The notes beneath the pieces were generated by a model. It was not told the DNA's origin and made no database searches. It worked only from the letters and a program-made list of their open reading frames with translations. From Cyclobacteriaceae bacterium (GTDB lineage: Bacteria; Bacteroidota; Bacteroidia; Cytophagales; Cyclobacteriaceae), in contig JANQSI010000001.1 in assembly GCA_028284125.1 (NCBI GenBank), forward strand, positions 62,001 through 126,000: DNA of 64,000 bases, given 5' to 3'. Position 1 is the stretch's first letter. Each line of letters starts with the position of its first letter. Shown one piece after another: positions 17,616 through 25,892 of the stretch. The position numbers were made by a program, and so were the translations under genes.

Positions 17616-18648
17616 TTTAATACTCCTTCTCCTCTTTTCGGCCAACATTGGGTTGAGTGAAGATCAATCTGAGAAAAAGAGGATCGTAGAGAAATCATAT
17701 AATGTGAGTTCGACCACCTCACTGCAGATTCGAAACAAGTTTGGAAAAATAGAGATCAATTCCTGGGATAAAAATGAGTTCGCTATAGAAGTGGAAATCA
17801 TAGGCCGAGGAAGAACCGAGGAGCGAGCACAACGAATCTTGGACGAGATTGAAATTGACATTGACGAAGGAAGCTCTCAGATTTCTTTCGAGACTTCAAT
17901 CGACAAAATGAAGAACAAAAACAATGAAGGATTTGAAGTGAACTACACCATTTCCATGCCTGAAATAAATCCACTAGAAATCAAAAACAGTTTTGGTGAT
18001 GTTTTAATGGGAAATCGTAGTGGCGATCTTGATATCAGTGTATCCTACGGATCCATGCGGGTTGGCGATGTGGCTGGAGATACAGAACTTAAGCTGTCTT
18101 TTGGAAGCGGAGATATCAATAACATTAAGAATGGTGATCTCACGATAAAGTACAGTGATTTTTCAATGGAATCTTCAGATAATATCGAACTCGACCAAGG
18201 CTTTTCTGATGTTGAAATTGGTGAAGTCAAAGACTTAGAATTGGAAAGCAAATACGGAGACGTTGAAATCGAAAAAGCTGATGTGATAGACGCAGATATC
18301 CACTTCTCTGGATTTGAAATAGAAGAGCTGACCGGAAAGTTGGAAATGGAAGCCAGTTACATCGGTGACTTCAAAATAGGACGTTTGGCTAAAACATTCA
18401 CCCTGGTGGACATAGAAGGAAAATTTGGCTCGTATGAAATTGGACTTGAGCCGGGACTGAACGCAAATATTGAAGCCGAATTCAGTTTCGCTGACCTCAA
18501 ATCCTATTCAGGACTAGATATCGACTTTAACTACAGAGTAAAAGAATCTAACAAGAGTTACTACCGTGGAAAGATTGGAAACGGTAATGAAAATAAATTA
18601 ATCAGAATTGATTCAAGCTACGGTAGCTTAAGGCTGAAAGAGGACTAA
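17587..18648 (+). CDS. DUF4097-like beta-solenoid exported protein
   Basis: The 353-residue protein has a signal peptide (about 1-25). A long run of short repeated strands follows, with motifs such as LQIRNKFGKIEINSWDK, KNSFGDVLMGNRSGDL, ESKYGDVEIEKADV and RIDSSYGSLRLKED. Each [KS]xG[DS]-hydrophobic turn looks like one rung of a right-handed beta-helix, as in the DUF4097 / GIN putative adhesin group. Its start lies inside the previous gene (29-base overlap), so the sigma, anti-sigma-like and solenoid proteins are made together. It probably sits in the periplasm or at the outer membrane and could be the sensed or regulated component. No catalytic motif is seen. Confidence 0.78.
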   Translation: MKLNQIVKYNLILLLLFSANIGLSEDQSEKKRIVEKSYNVSSTTSLQIRNKFGKIEINSWDKNEFAIEVEIIGRGRTEERAQRILDEIEIDIDEGSSQISFETSIDKMKNKNNEGFEVNYTISMPEINPLEIKNSFGDVLMGNRSGDLDISVSYGSMRVGDVAGDTELKLSFGSGDINNIKNGDLTIKYSDFSMESSDNIELDQGFSDVEIGEVKDLELESKYGDVEIEKADVIDADIHFSGFEIEELTGKLEMEASYIGDFKIGRLAKTFTLVDIEGKFGSYEIGLEPGLNANIEAEFSFADLKSYSGLDIDFNYRVKESNKSYYRGKIGNGNENKLIRIDSSYGSLRLKED

Positions 18649-18672
18649 GTAAGTACACGTTTTACCCAAATG

Positions 18673-18703
18673 AAAGACATGATTTACCGATCATGTCTTT
18701 TTT
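18673..18703 (+). terminator. Rho-independent terminator closing the sigma-factor operon
   Basis: An 11-bp perfect stem (AAAGACATGAT / ATCATGTCTTT) with loop TTACCG spans 18673-18700 and continues into T residues. It starts 25 bases after the DUF4097-like stop. It also shows that the in-frame ATG at 18693 lies within the terminator and is not the start of the peptidase gene. Confidence 0.85.
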
Positions 18704-18755
18704 ATTTACATCTATCCAAATATTTCTTAGTTTACCAACCAATAAATCCAAAACG

Positions 18756-20258
18756 ATGAAATACTCCACTACGCTCTTCACGTTGGCTCTTTCCATTTCA
18801 CTTCTAGCACAAGAAATGAGTGAAAATAGTCGGCTCATTCCAGTCGATAAGACAGTCGGTACAAATCACCAAACAACAATTAAAGGCAAATCGGTTTCTT
18901 ACAAAGCGACAACAGGAACTCAACCGGTTTGGGATGATGATGGAGAAGTTTTAGCTGCGGTACATTACACATACTACGAACGAACAGATGTTCGAAACAA
19001 GAGTACACGACCTTTAATGATCTCATTTAATGGCGGGCCTGGATCAGGTTCCGTTTGGATGCACCTAGCCTACACAGGCCCAATGATTTTAAAGATAGAT
19101 GATGAAGGATTTCCTATTCAACCTTATGGAGTGAAAAGCAATCCCAATTCCATTTTAGATGTAGCCGATATCGTTTTCGTGAATCCAGTCAACACCGGCT
19201 ACTCGCGGATAGTAAAAAAAGATGCGGATCGAAGTACGTTCTTCGGTGTTAATGCAGATATCAAATACTTGGCTGAATGGATCAACACATTTGTTTCTCG
19301 AGTGAACAGATGGGAATCTCCCAAATATCTGATCGGAGAAAGTTATGGAACCACACGAGTTTCCGGTCTTGCGCTGGAGCTGCAAGGCAGACAATGGATG
19401 TACCTCAATGGAGTAATTTTAGTTTCTCCGACGGAGCTTGGCATTCACAGTGGAAATGGAAGAAGAGACGGTCCATTAGGAGCAGCATTGAGACTCCCCT
19501 ACTTCACAGCGGCTGCCTGGTATCATGAAAAACTTCCTGCAGACCTTCAGCAAAAAGACTTGGATGAAGTTTTGCCAGAAGCGGAAAAGTATGCCGTAGA
19601 AGAACTATTGCCAATTATAGCCAAAGGAGGTTTCGTGGATGAAGCAGAACGAACACAAGCAGCCAAAGAAATGGCGCGATATTCAGGAATCTCTGAAAAG
19701 GTGATTTTACAGTACAACCTGGATGTACCGACAGCTTTCTATTGGAAAGAATTGCTTCGAGAAGAAGGCTTCACTGTTGGCCGACTCGACTCACGCTATA
19801 AAGGGCTTGACCGGACAGAAGCAGGGATACGACCTGATTTCAACTCGGAGCTTACATCATGGCTTCACTCTTTCACTCCTGCGGTGAATTACTACTACAA
19901 GAACATACTCAAATTTGAGACGGATGTGAAATACAACATGTTCGGGCCCGTTCACCCTTGGGATAGAGACGGCAACAATACTGGGGAAAATTTGCGTCAG
20001 GCGATGGCTCAAAATCCGTACCTCCACACCATGATTCAATCTGGTTATTATGATGGTGCTACAAAGTATTTTGATGCCAAGTACACAATGTGGCAAATCG
20101 ATCCCAGTGGCAAAATGAAAGACAGATTATCGTTCAGAGGATATCGCTCTGGTCATATGATGTATTTGAGAAATGAAGATTTGATCAGTTCCAATGATCA
20201 TTTGCGCGAGTTTATTCAAAAAACAACACCGCAAGCTGGGGAAGCAGCGAAGTATTAA
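18756..20258 (+). CDS. S10 family serine carboxypeptidase, exported
   Basis: The 500-residue protein has a signal peptide (TLFTLALSISLLAQ). The S10 oxyanion motif FNGGPGSGSVWMH lies at about 92-104, the nucleophile elbow LIGESYGTT at 192-200 (Ser196), and a late YRSGHMMYL gives the catalytic histidine. The Asp is probably in the segment near YYDGATKY. S10 enzymes remove C-terminal residues at acidic pH. Bacterial exported forms are common in Bacteroidota and probably scavenge peptides. I chose the ATG at 18756 because the upstream ATG at 18693 lies in a terminator and would hide the signal peptide. An AraC-type regulator follows after 44 bases. Confidence 0.9.
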   Translation: MKYSTTLFTLALSISLLAQEMSENSRLIPVDKTVGTNHQTTIKGKSVSYKATTGTQPVWDDDGEVLAAVHYTYYERTDVRNKSTRPLMISFNGGPGSGSVWMHLAYTGPMILKIDDEGFPIQPYGVKSNPNSILDVADIVFVNPVNTGYSRIVKKDADRSTFFGVNADIKYLAEWINTFVSRVNRWESPKYLIGESYGTTRVSGLALELQGRQWMYLNGVILVSPTELGIHSGNGRRDGPLGAALRLPYFTAAAWYHEKLPADLQQKDLDEVLPEAEKYAVEELLPIIAKGGFVDEAERTQAAKEMARYSGISEKVILQYNLDVPTAFYWKELLREEGFTVGRLDSRYKGLDRTEAGIRPDFNSELTSWLHSFTPAVNYYYKNILKFETDVKYNMFGPVHPWDRDGNNTGENLRQAMAQNPYLHTMIQSGYYDGATKYFDAKYTMWQIDPSGKMKDRLSFRGYRSGHMMYLRNEDLISSNDHLREFIQKTTPQAGEAAKY

Positions 20259-20302
20259 CCAATCAAGAAGGTTCGATTAAGACTAAATGTCCTTGAATCC
20301 AA

Positions 20303-21469
20303 ATGGCTCACGAAAGGATTTTTGATTGGTGGTCAGTAGTAATCATTCTTGGCATTGTGCAAGGAGTGATTATTTCTCTTGCACTGCTTTTCAATTTGAA
20401 AAAGCGGCCTGCACTCATCATGTTGGCACTTTTGATTTTGGTGCTAGTATGGCACCATCTTCAGAGCATTTCCATTTACCTGAATTTTTTTAGAGAATTC
20501 CCGCACTTCTATGGTGCTGATTTGGGGTCTCTCTTTTTAATTGGACCGCTCTTTTATTTGTACATCAAGCTGGTAACGAGCGAAAACGGAAAGTTGGTGA
20601 AATGGGATCTATTGCACACACTTCCTTTCTTTATAACTACAGCAGTTCATCCAATCATTTTTTTACCAAGTGATGCGAAAGTGAAGTTGATTATGAATTG
20701 GCTTACTGCCATCCGGTATGATAATCCGCATTTGCGTCAGGCTTTCCTCCTTGACGATATCATTTTCGTGCTAGAGTCCATCCACATGATCGTATATTTT
20801 GCGCTCGCAATTGCGCTTTTAAGAAAATATGCAAGGCAGAGAAAAGAGTTTGTTTCTACGCTACATCATTCGCATTACCAATGGCTTACAGTAATTTCCA
20901 TACTGGTGGTAATCGTGATTTCAGTTTCTTTTATCCTGCAAAAAACACTTTATGTGCAGCTAAAATATTACTACTACTCGCTGGATTATATCTACATTCT
21001 TCCGATGACCATTTTCATTTATGTGATCGGTTTTTATGCACTTAAGTCACCTTTACTTTTTGCCCACAACCTGGATTTCAAAAAGATCAACTCCAAGTAT
21101 TCAAGTTCTTCATTGACGGAGAAGCAAGCGGAAGATTATAAGGGACAACTTGAAAATCACTTAAATAATGAAAAACCTTATCTCAATCCAGAGATTACCT
21201 TACCTGATCTTGCTGATGCACTTGAGATTCCACCGAATCATTTATCACAGGTCATTAATGATAAATTCGGTCTCAACTTCTTTGATTTAATCAACCAATA
21301 CCGAATCGAAGAAATCAAACAACGATTTGAAGACCCACAGTATAAAAATGATAAGCTCTTAAAAATCGCGCTGGAATCCGGATTCAATAACAAAGCTTCC
21401 TTCAATCGGTACTTCAAGAAGATCGTTGGAGAAACTCCTTCGCTTTATCGTAAAAAATTCAACAATTAA
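20303..21469 (+). CDS. Membrane-embedded AraC-family regulator (7TM plus HTH_18)
   Basis: The 388-residue protein has seven hydrophobic segments in its first 250 residues. A cytoplasmic AraC DNA-binding domain occupies about 285-385: LADALEIPPNHLSQVINDKF forms the first helix-turn-helix and ALESGFNNKASFNRYFKKI the second, ending GETPSLYRKKF. This architecture places a membrane receptor directly on a transcription factor and is common in Bacteroidota. The ligand is unknown. It lies between the S10 peptidase (44 bases upstream) and a YceI-TPR gene (61 bases downstream) on the same strand, so it may regulate one or both. Confidence 0.88.
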   Translation: MAHERIFDWWSVVIILGIVQGVIISLALLFNLKKRPALIMLALLILVLVWHHLQSISIYLNFFREFPHFYGADLGSLFLIGPLFYLYIKLVTSENGKLVKWDLLHTLPFFITTAVHPIIFLPSDAKVKLIMNWLTAIRYDNPHLRQAFLLDDIIFVLESIHMIVYFALAIALLRKYARQRKEFVSTLHHSHYQWLTVISILVVIVISVSFILQKTLYVQLKYYYYSLDYIYILPMTIFIYVIGFYALKSPLLFAHNLDFKKINSKYSSSSLTEKQAEDYKGQLENHLNNEKPYLNPEITLPDLADALEIPPNHLSQVINDKFGLNFFDLINQYRIEEIKQRFEDPQYKNDKLLKIALESGFNNKASFNRYFKKIVGETPSLYRKKFNN

Positions 21470-21530
21470 GTCAATCCTTACATGGATAGACGATTTTAGA
21501 TTAAGTCCTCTTTTCATTTGGTCTTAAAAA

Positions 21531-22505
21531 ATGAAAAGACAACTAATCGTATTGATTGCCGCAATCAGCAGTGGCCTCACATTTGCGCAATTACCTGGTG
21601 ATTTCTATACCATAGATGCAAGTCATTCAACGTTGATGTTCAAGGCCAGACATATTGGTGGAGGTTCAGTAGTTGGTAGGTTTGACGCATACGAAGGTAC
21701 CATCTATTTCGATCCATCAGACTTGTCAGCTACAAGTGCTTCGCTGATAGCTGAAGCTAGATCAATCAATACCAACGGTGGATTTCGAGACACGATATTG
21801 GTGAAAGAATTCTTCCAAGCTGATCTCTATCCCTATGTGACTTTTGAATCAACTGGAAGTAGAATTGAAGGCGGGCAGTATTTCCTTAATGGAAATCTAT
21901 CAATGGGATCATTTACCAAAGAAGTGGAAATTCCCTTCGAACATATTTCAGGTCCGAGCAAAGATCAATTCAGCCATTTCAGAATCACGCTAAATGGTGA
22001 TCTGACTGTAGATCGAACGGATTACGATCTTAAATATCGTTCCAATGATTTCTGGGATGGCATTGTCGCAGATGAAGTAAAAATTGAGATAGAATCTGGA
22101 GCCAGAGTCTATAACTCTTTGGAAACCATTTTTCCTTTCAGGGAGAATTCTATCGGACGAATAGCCTTCGATGCTTATCAAGAAGGAGGATCTGATCTAA
22201 TGAGAAAGAAAGTAGAGGAAGTATTGGCTGACCCTGAAAATTATATCACGAATAATAACCAACTATTACGAGGAGCCACTCATTTAGCTCAATCGAATGA
22301 GATAGCTGCCGCAATTGACCTCATCGATTTAGGAATAGAAAAAATCGAAATGGTGGATGAATGGAAGTCTGAATTTTTAGCTCGAAAATCAAAGTACTAT
22401 TTGCAAATGGGGAAATCAAAACAAGCTGCTCAGTTTTCAAAAGAAGCGCTTGAACTAAATCCTAATTCACTCGCTAAGGAAGTTCTTAAGAAAACAACTA
22501 AATAA
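21531..22505 (+). CDS. YceI domain protein with C-terminal TPR-like region
   Basis: The 324-residue protein has a signal peptide (about 1-19) and an N-terminal YceI domain at about 22-195, with FYTIDASHSTLMFKARHIGG, VKEFFQADLYPYVTFESTG and FLNGNLSMGSFTKEVEIP. YceI folds are lipocalin-like barrels that bind polyisoprenoid lipids. The remaining roughly 120 residues are helical, with LLRGATHLAQSNEIAAAIDL and YLQMGKSKQAAQFSKEALEL resembling TPR units. YceI proteins are usually single-domain and about 190 residues long, so the extension is an addition, probably for protein binding. Export is predicted, so it should work in the periplasm. Confidence 0.85.
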   Translation: MKRQLIVLIAAISSGLTFAQLPGDFYTIDASHSTLMFKARHIGGGSVVGRFDAYEGTIYFDPSDLSATSASLIAEARSINTNGGFRDTILVKEFFQADLYPYVTFESTGSRIEGGQYFLNGNLSMGSFTKEVEIPFEHISGPSKDQFSHFRITLNGDLTVDRTDYDLKYRSNDFWDGIVADEVKIEIESGARVYNSLETIFPFRENSIGRIAFDAYQEGGSDLMRKKVEEVLADPENYITNNNQLLRGATHLAQSNEIAAAIDLIDLGIEKIEMVDEWKSEFLARKSKYYLQMGKSKQAAQFSKEALELNPNSLAKEVLKKTTK

Positions 22506-22577
22506 TTCGTGATGTTGGAACTATGATTTCTTAAACTCATTTCTACTTTAACAAAATCATTAATATTAAAGTAGCGA

Positions 22578-23186
22578 ATGGAACTGTTCGATCATTACAT
22601 AGATCCAGAGAAAAATCTACTTCCCCATGGAGGTGTAGTGAATTACTACAATAAGATTTTATCCAAGCCAGAAGCTGATCATTATTTTGACCGCCTATTC
22701 ACAACCCTGGAATGGCGACATGACGAGGCGGTAATTTTCGGAAAACACATTTACACGAAAAGAAAAGTCGCTTGGTATGGAGATAAACCTTTCGACTATA
22801 CCTATTCCAATACAACCAAAAAAGCTTTAGCGTGGACTCCAGAACTCCAAGAGCTGAAGAAGCTGGCAGAAGAAAAGACCCAAGAAACTTACAATTCCTG
22901 CCTGGCTAATTTGTATCATTCCGGAGAGGAAGGAATGGCCTGGCATAGTGACGGAGAAAAAGACCTTAAGCGAAATGGAGCAATCGCTTCTATCAGTCTT
23001 GGAGCTGAGCGCAACTTTGGATTCAAACACAAGCAGTCGGGTGAGAAAGTGATGATGTTTCTGGAACACGGAAGTTTGATGGTTATGAAAGCAGAAACTC
23101 AAACTCATTGGCTACACAGATTACCTCCTACCAAAAAAATAACGACACCCAGAGTAAATCTTACTTTTCGAACAATTGTCAGTTGA
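22578..23186 (+). CDS. alkB: Alpha-ketoglutarate-dependent dioxygenase AlkB (nucleic-acid dealkylation)
   Basis: The 202-residue protein carries the 2OG-Fe(II) oxygenase residues of the AlkB family: His123 and Asp125 in MAWHSDGEK, His180 in THWLHRLPP, and the 2-oxoglutarate arginines Arg192 and Arg198 in PRVNLTFRTI. The segment YNSCLANLYHSGEEGMAWHS matches the AlkB substrate and iron loop. Such enzymes oxidatively remove methyl groups from 1-methyladenine and 3-methylcytosine. It is unrelated to the alkane monooxygenase at the left end despite the shared symbol. No ada-type regulator is adjacent and the gene appears to be monocistronic. Confidence 0.93.
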   Translation: MELFDHYIDPEKNLLPHGGVVNYYNKILSKPEADHYFDRLFTTLEWRHDEAVIFGKHIYTKRKVAWYGDKPFDYTYSNTTKKALAWTPELQELKKLAEEKTQETYNSCLANLYHSGEEGMAWHSDGEKDLKRNGAIASISLGAERNFGFKHKQSGEKVMMFLEHGSLMVMKAETQTHWLHRLPPTKKITTPRVNLTFRTIVS

Positions 23187-23282
23187 ATCAATGACTTAGG
23201 TTCATTTGTTAGGCAAGAAAATTGTGACAATCACCGAACTGAATCAACAGAAATGTAGTTGAACATTTAACTTCTAATCACT

Positions 23283-24002
23283 ATGACCAATATCAGAACT
23301 ATTATCCAATGCTGCTTCGCAATTCTGATTGTTCTAGTCTTTAGCAGTTGCGACAATAATGAAGATACCACAAAACCGGTCGCAGCTTTTGACTTACCAG
23401 ACGAACTAATTGCAGTTAATGAACCACTTACGGTAGTTAATCAGAGCACTGAAGCAGAGAATATTAACTGGTATGTTAATGATGAACTTAGGATAGAATT
23501 GTTCAACAATTCAAGCCCGATACTTTTTTTTGAATCACCTGGAGAATATGAAGTAAAATTGGTGGCGTCTTCACAAGGAATAAGCGATAGCATTATCCAG
23601 GTGATTAATGTGGAATACTTGACAATAACCTCCATCTCATTCATCAATTATTTGGAAGACTTTAAGAATTGGGATCCAGATAGCACGGGCGTCAAACAAA
23701 ATCCAGATGTTTTATTTCGTAGACAAATAGGTGCAGATATCCTGTTCGAAGGAGTAACCCATTGGAATCCAAGCCAAGATGATCTGCCTATCGAGATAGC
23801 AATTCCAAATGACTGGAAATTCGGATTCAACTCAATTCCTATTACGGAATTCCTCTTTTATGACGATGATTTCACTAATGCAGAACCTATGTTCCGAAGC
23901 AGTTTTGGACAAGACTTTCAGTACGATACGGTGTTTAACAACGGGCAAATCACTGTCCAGACAGGGGCAGTAGAATATGTTATTGGGTTCAGCATTCTGT
24001 GA
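23283..24002 (+). CDS. Lipoprotein with one PKD-like domain
   Basis: The 239-residue protein has a lipoprotein signal (IVLVFSSC). A PKD-like domain follows at about 32-115, recognised by INWYVNDELR, the core FESPGEYEVKLVAS and the closing IIQVINVEY. The C-terminal 120 residues are beta-rich with no known motif. The PKD module resembles those in the cysteine-rich lipoproteins near 52-54 kb but lacks their cysteine set. Residues after the lipid-anchored cysteine are acidic and polar (DNNEDTT), compatible with surface exposure. Function is unknown. Confidence 0.68.
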   Translation: MTNIRTIIQCCFAILIVLVFSSCDNNEDTTKPVAAFDLPDELIAVNEPLTVVNQSTEAENINWYVNDELRIELFNNSSPILFFESPGEYEVKLVASSQGISDSIIQVINVEYLTITSISFINYLEDFKNWDPDSTGVKQNPDVLFRRQIGADILFEGVTHWNPSQDDLPIEIAIPNDWKFGFNSIPITEFLFYDDDFTNAEPMFRSSFGQDFQYDTVFNNGQITVQTGAVEYVIGFSIL

Positions 24003-24104
24003 AGAATATTGCAACCTGCAACATCTCATGCAGTCGGCAACATAAGCAATTAGCAGCTTATTCGAAATCCGTTAGCGCTAGTAGACCCAGAATCTACTTT
24101 CAAA

Positions 24105-25736
24105 ATGAGATTAATCCATTTAGCTGTCAGCATTGTCTTGCTGATCCTTTTTATTTCTTGTAAAACCACCAACAAAAAAGTGTTGATCGTTCATGCTCGT
24201 GGAACTTCGTACCCACAAGTGTTAGCATATTTGAAACAAGTAAAAGGAGGGTTCTTCCATGATGCCAACGAACAAGAGATTCTTCACAAGCTCGAACCCA
24301 TTACCAATGGAGTTACCATTTCGAACATCGCTTCATTTGAAACCGGAAGCTTGCCATCAAAGCACGGTGTAATAGGTCACAATTTCGCTGCTTTCCGCGA
24401 GGGAAGAATCCGTCTCGTCAATGGATTTTCGGTTCGGTTTGAAAAGGAGACTTTTTGGGAAAAGGCCGATAAGAATGGAAAAACTGTTCTCAAATTGGGA
24501 GCACTGACATTGCACGGAAAATACGAGGATCACGATAATGTGGATTGTGTTGCCCAAGGATACCCAACAAGTGGCTCTCGAATGCTTACGCTAGTTCCTT
24601 CCAAAGAGGATCAAGAACTCATCAAATACGAAATTGCCCCTTCAAGTTCTCCCTTACTATTGAAGGACTCAACTGAAATCAAATTTTATAGAAACCAAGC
24701 CGCAACCTCCATTTTACTAGATAGAGACTACAATGAAGAAAATGGGACAATAGGAGAATTGAATCAGAATGAATGGCTTCAGGTCACTGAAAATAGTCCT
24801 GGAGAATTAACAAATGCGTTTAGCATAAAATGGGAATCAGTCATTGGAGATACACTCGTCTTTTACAAAAGAGCTTCCTATGTCAATAGAGGCTATCCTC
24901 AAGAATTTCTACTGAAAGTAGATAACGGAGCTGGACCCGCTCCAGGTTGGCCAAACATTCCATACTACAGTGCCAATCGGATTTCAAGAGAAACGTTGGT
25001 TGATGAAATTTCTACTGAAATGGCATACATCATGAAATCTTTTGAGGTAGCCACCAAGAACAAGGAATACGATCTTATTTACATCGATTATCCTGCCATG
25101 GATCGATACGGACATGCTATGTTGGGCGAAGATCCATCCGTTTTCAAGTCGATGTTCGAGCAAATGGATTCCAATTTCAATTGTTTGCAAGAGTTCTGTG
25201 AAGAAAACAACTATGAACTCATCATCACATCCGGACATGGATTTTCGGCCATTCACACTTCTGTAGACCTCAATCAATTTCTGGTCCAAAACGGAATTGA
25301 AGCTGATCCTAGAAAAGAAAACTGGGAGGCTGTTGGAGCACCTGGAAAAGTATCTTCCCACATTTATTTCAACCCAGAGCTATCGGCAAGTGAGAAAAAA
25401 GTTTTAATGAACAAAATCACGGGTAGGCTGAGGGGCATGGTTGATGATAGGACTAAAGATTCCGTGATTGAAAAAATCGTTAGAAAGTCCGAGCTCAATG
25501 AGGTCGGTCTCGATCATACGAAGGCTGGTGATCTTTTTTTGTTACTCAAACCTGGATATGTTTTTGCAAACACAACTCAGAAATCCGTATTTGACACCCC
25601 CATTTTTAAGGGTGATCATGGCTATTCATTGAGGCACGAAGATTCATATGGTTTTGCCTATAGCAAGAAGAAATGTGATCCATGTAAGACACATAATGTC
25701 TCAAATCTTGTTTTAGAGACATTGGATGTAAACTAA
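24105..25736 (+). CDS. Alkaline-phosphatase-superfamily lipoprotein (type I phosphodiesterase-like)
   Basis: The 543-residue protein has a lipoprotein signal (LLILFISC). Superfamily segments include IASFETGSLPSKHGVIGHNF at about 73-92, IDYPAMDRYGHAMLGEDP at about 327-344 and IITSGHGFSAIHTSVDL at about 375-391. The last two hold metal-binding Asp and His residues of the nucleotide-pyrophosphatase/phosphodiesterase fold. I could not assign the nucleophilic Thr or Ser with confidence, and the N-terminal metal Asp (VDxxR motif) is replaced by LIVHARG. That raises the possibility of altered or lost activity. It probably faces the periplasm or surface. No phosphate-uptake gene is adjacent. Confidence 0.75.
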   Translation: MRLIHLAVSIVLLILFISCKTTNKKVLIVHARGTSYPQVLAYLKQVKGGFFHDANEQEILHKLEPITNGVTISNIASFETGSLPSKHGVIGHNFAAFREGRIRLVNGFSVRFEKETFWEKADKNGKTVLKLGALTLHGKYEDHDNVDCVAQGYPTSGSRMLTLVPSKEDQELIKYEIAPSSSPLLLKDSTEIKFYRNQAATSILLDRDYNEENGTIGELNQNEWLQVTENSPGELTNAFSIKWESVIGDTLVFYKRASYVNRGYPQEFLLKVDNGAGPAPGWPNIPYYSANRISRETLVDEISTEMAYIMKSFEVATKNKEYDLIYIDYPAMDRYGHAMLGEDPSVFKSMFEQMDSNFNCLQEFCEENNYELIITSGHGFSAIHTSVDLNQFLVQNGIEADPRKENWEAVGAPGKVSSHIYFNPELSASEKKVLMNKITGRLRGMVDDRTKDSVIEKIVRKSELNEVGLDHTKAGDLFLLLKPGYVFANTTQKSVFDTPIFKGDHGYSLRHEDSYGFAYSKKKCDPCKTHNVSNLVLETLDVN

Positions 25737-25892
25737 CCTGAATCCTAACAATACTGTTCACATCCATCATATCGTGCCCGAAAATGAACAATGTCGTTTC
25801 TTACAAAAAATGACTACCTACTGAAAATCAATTAGTTGTAACTAATGGCATAACGATTGGTATTTATGTAAACAACCAAAACCCCACTACCC

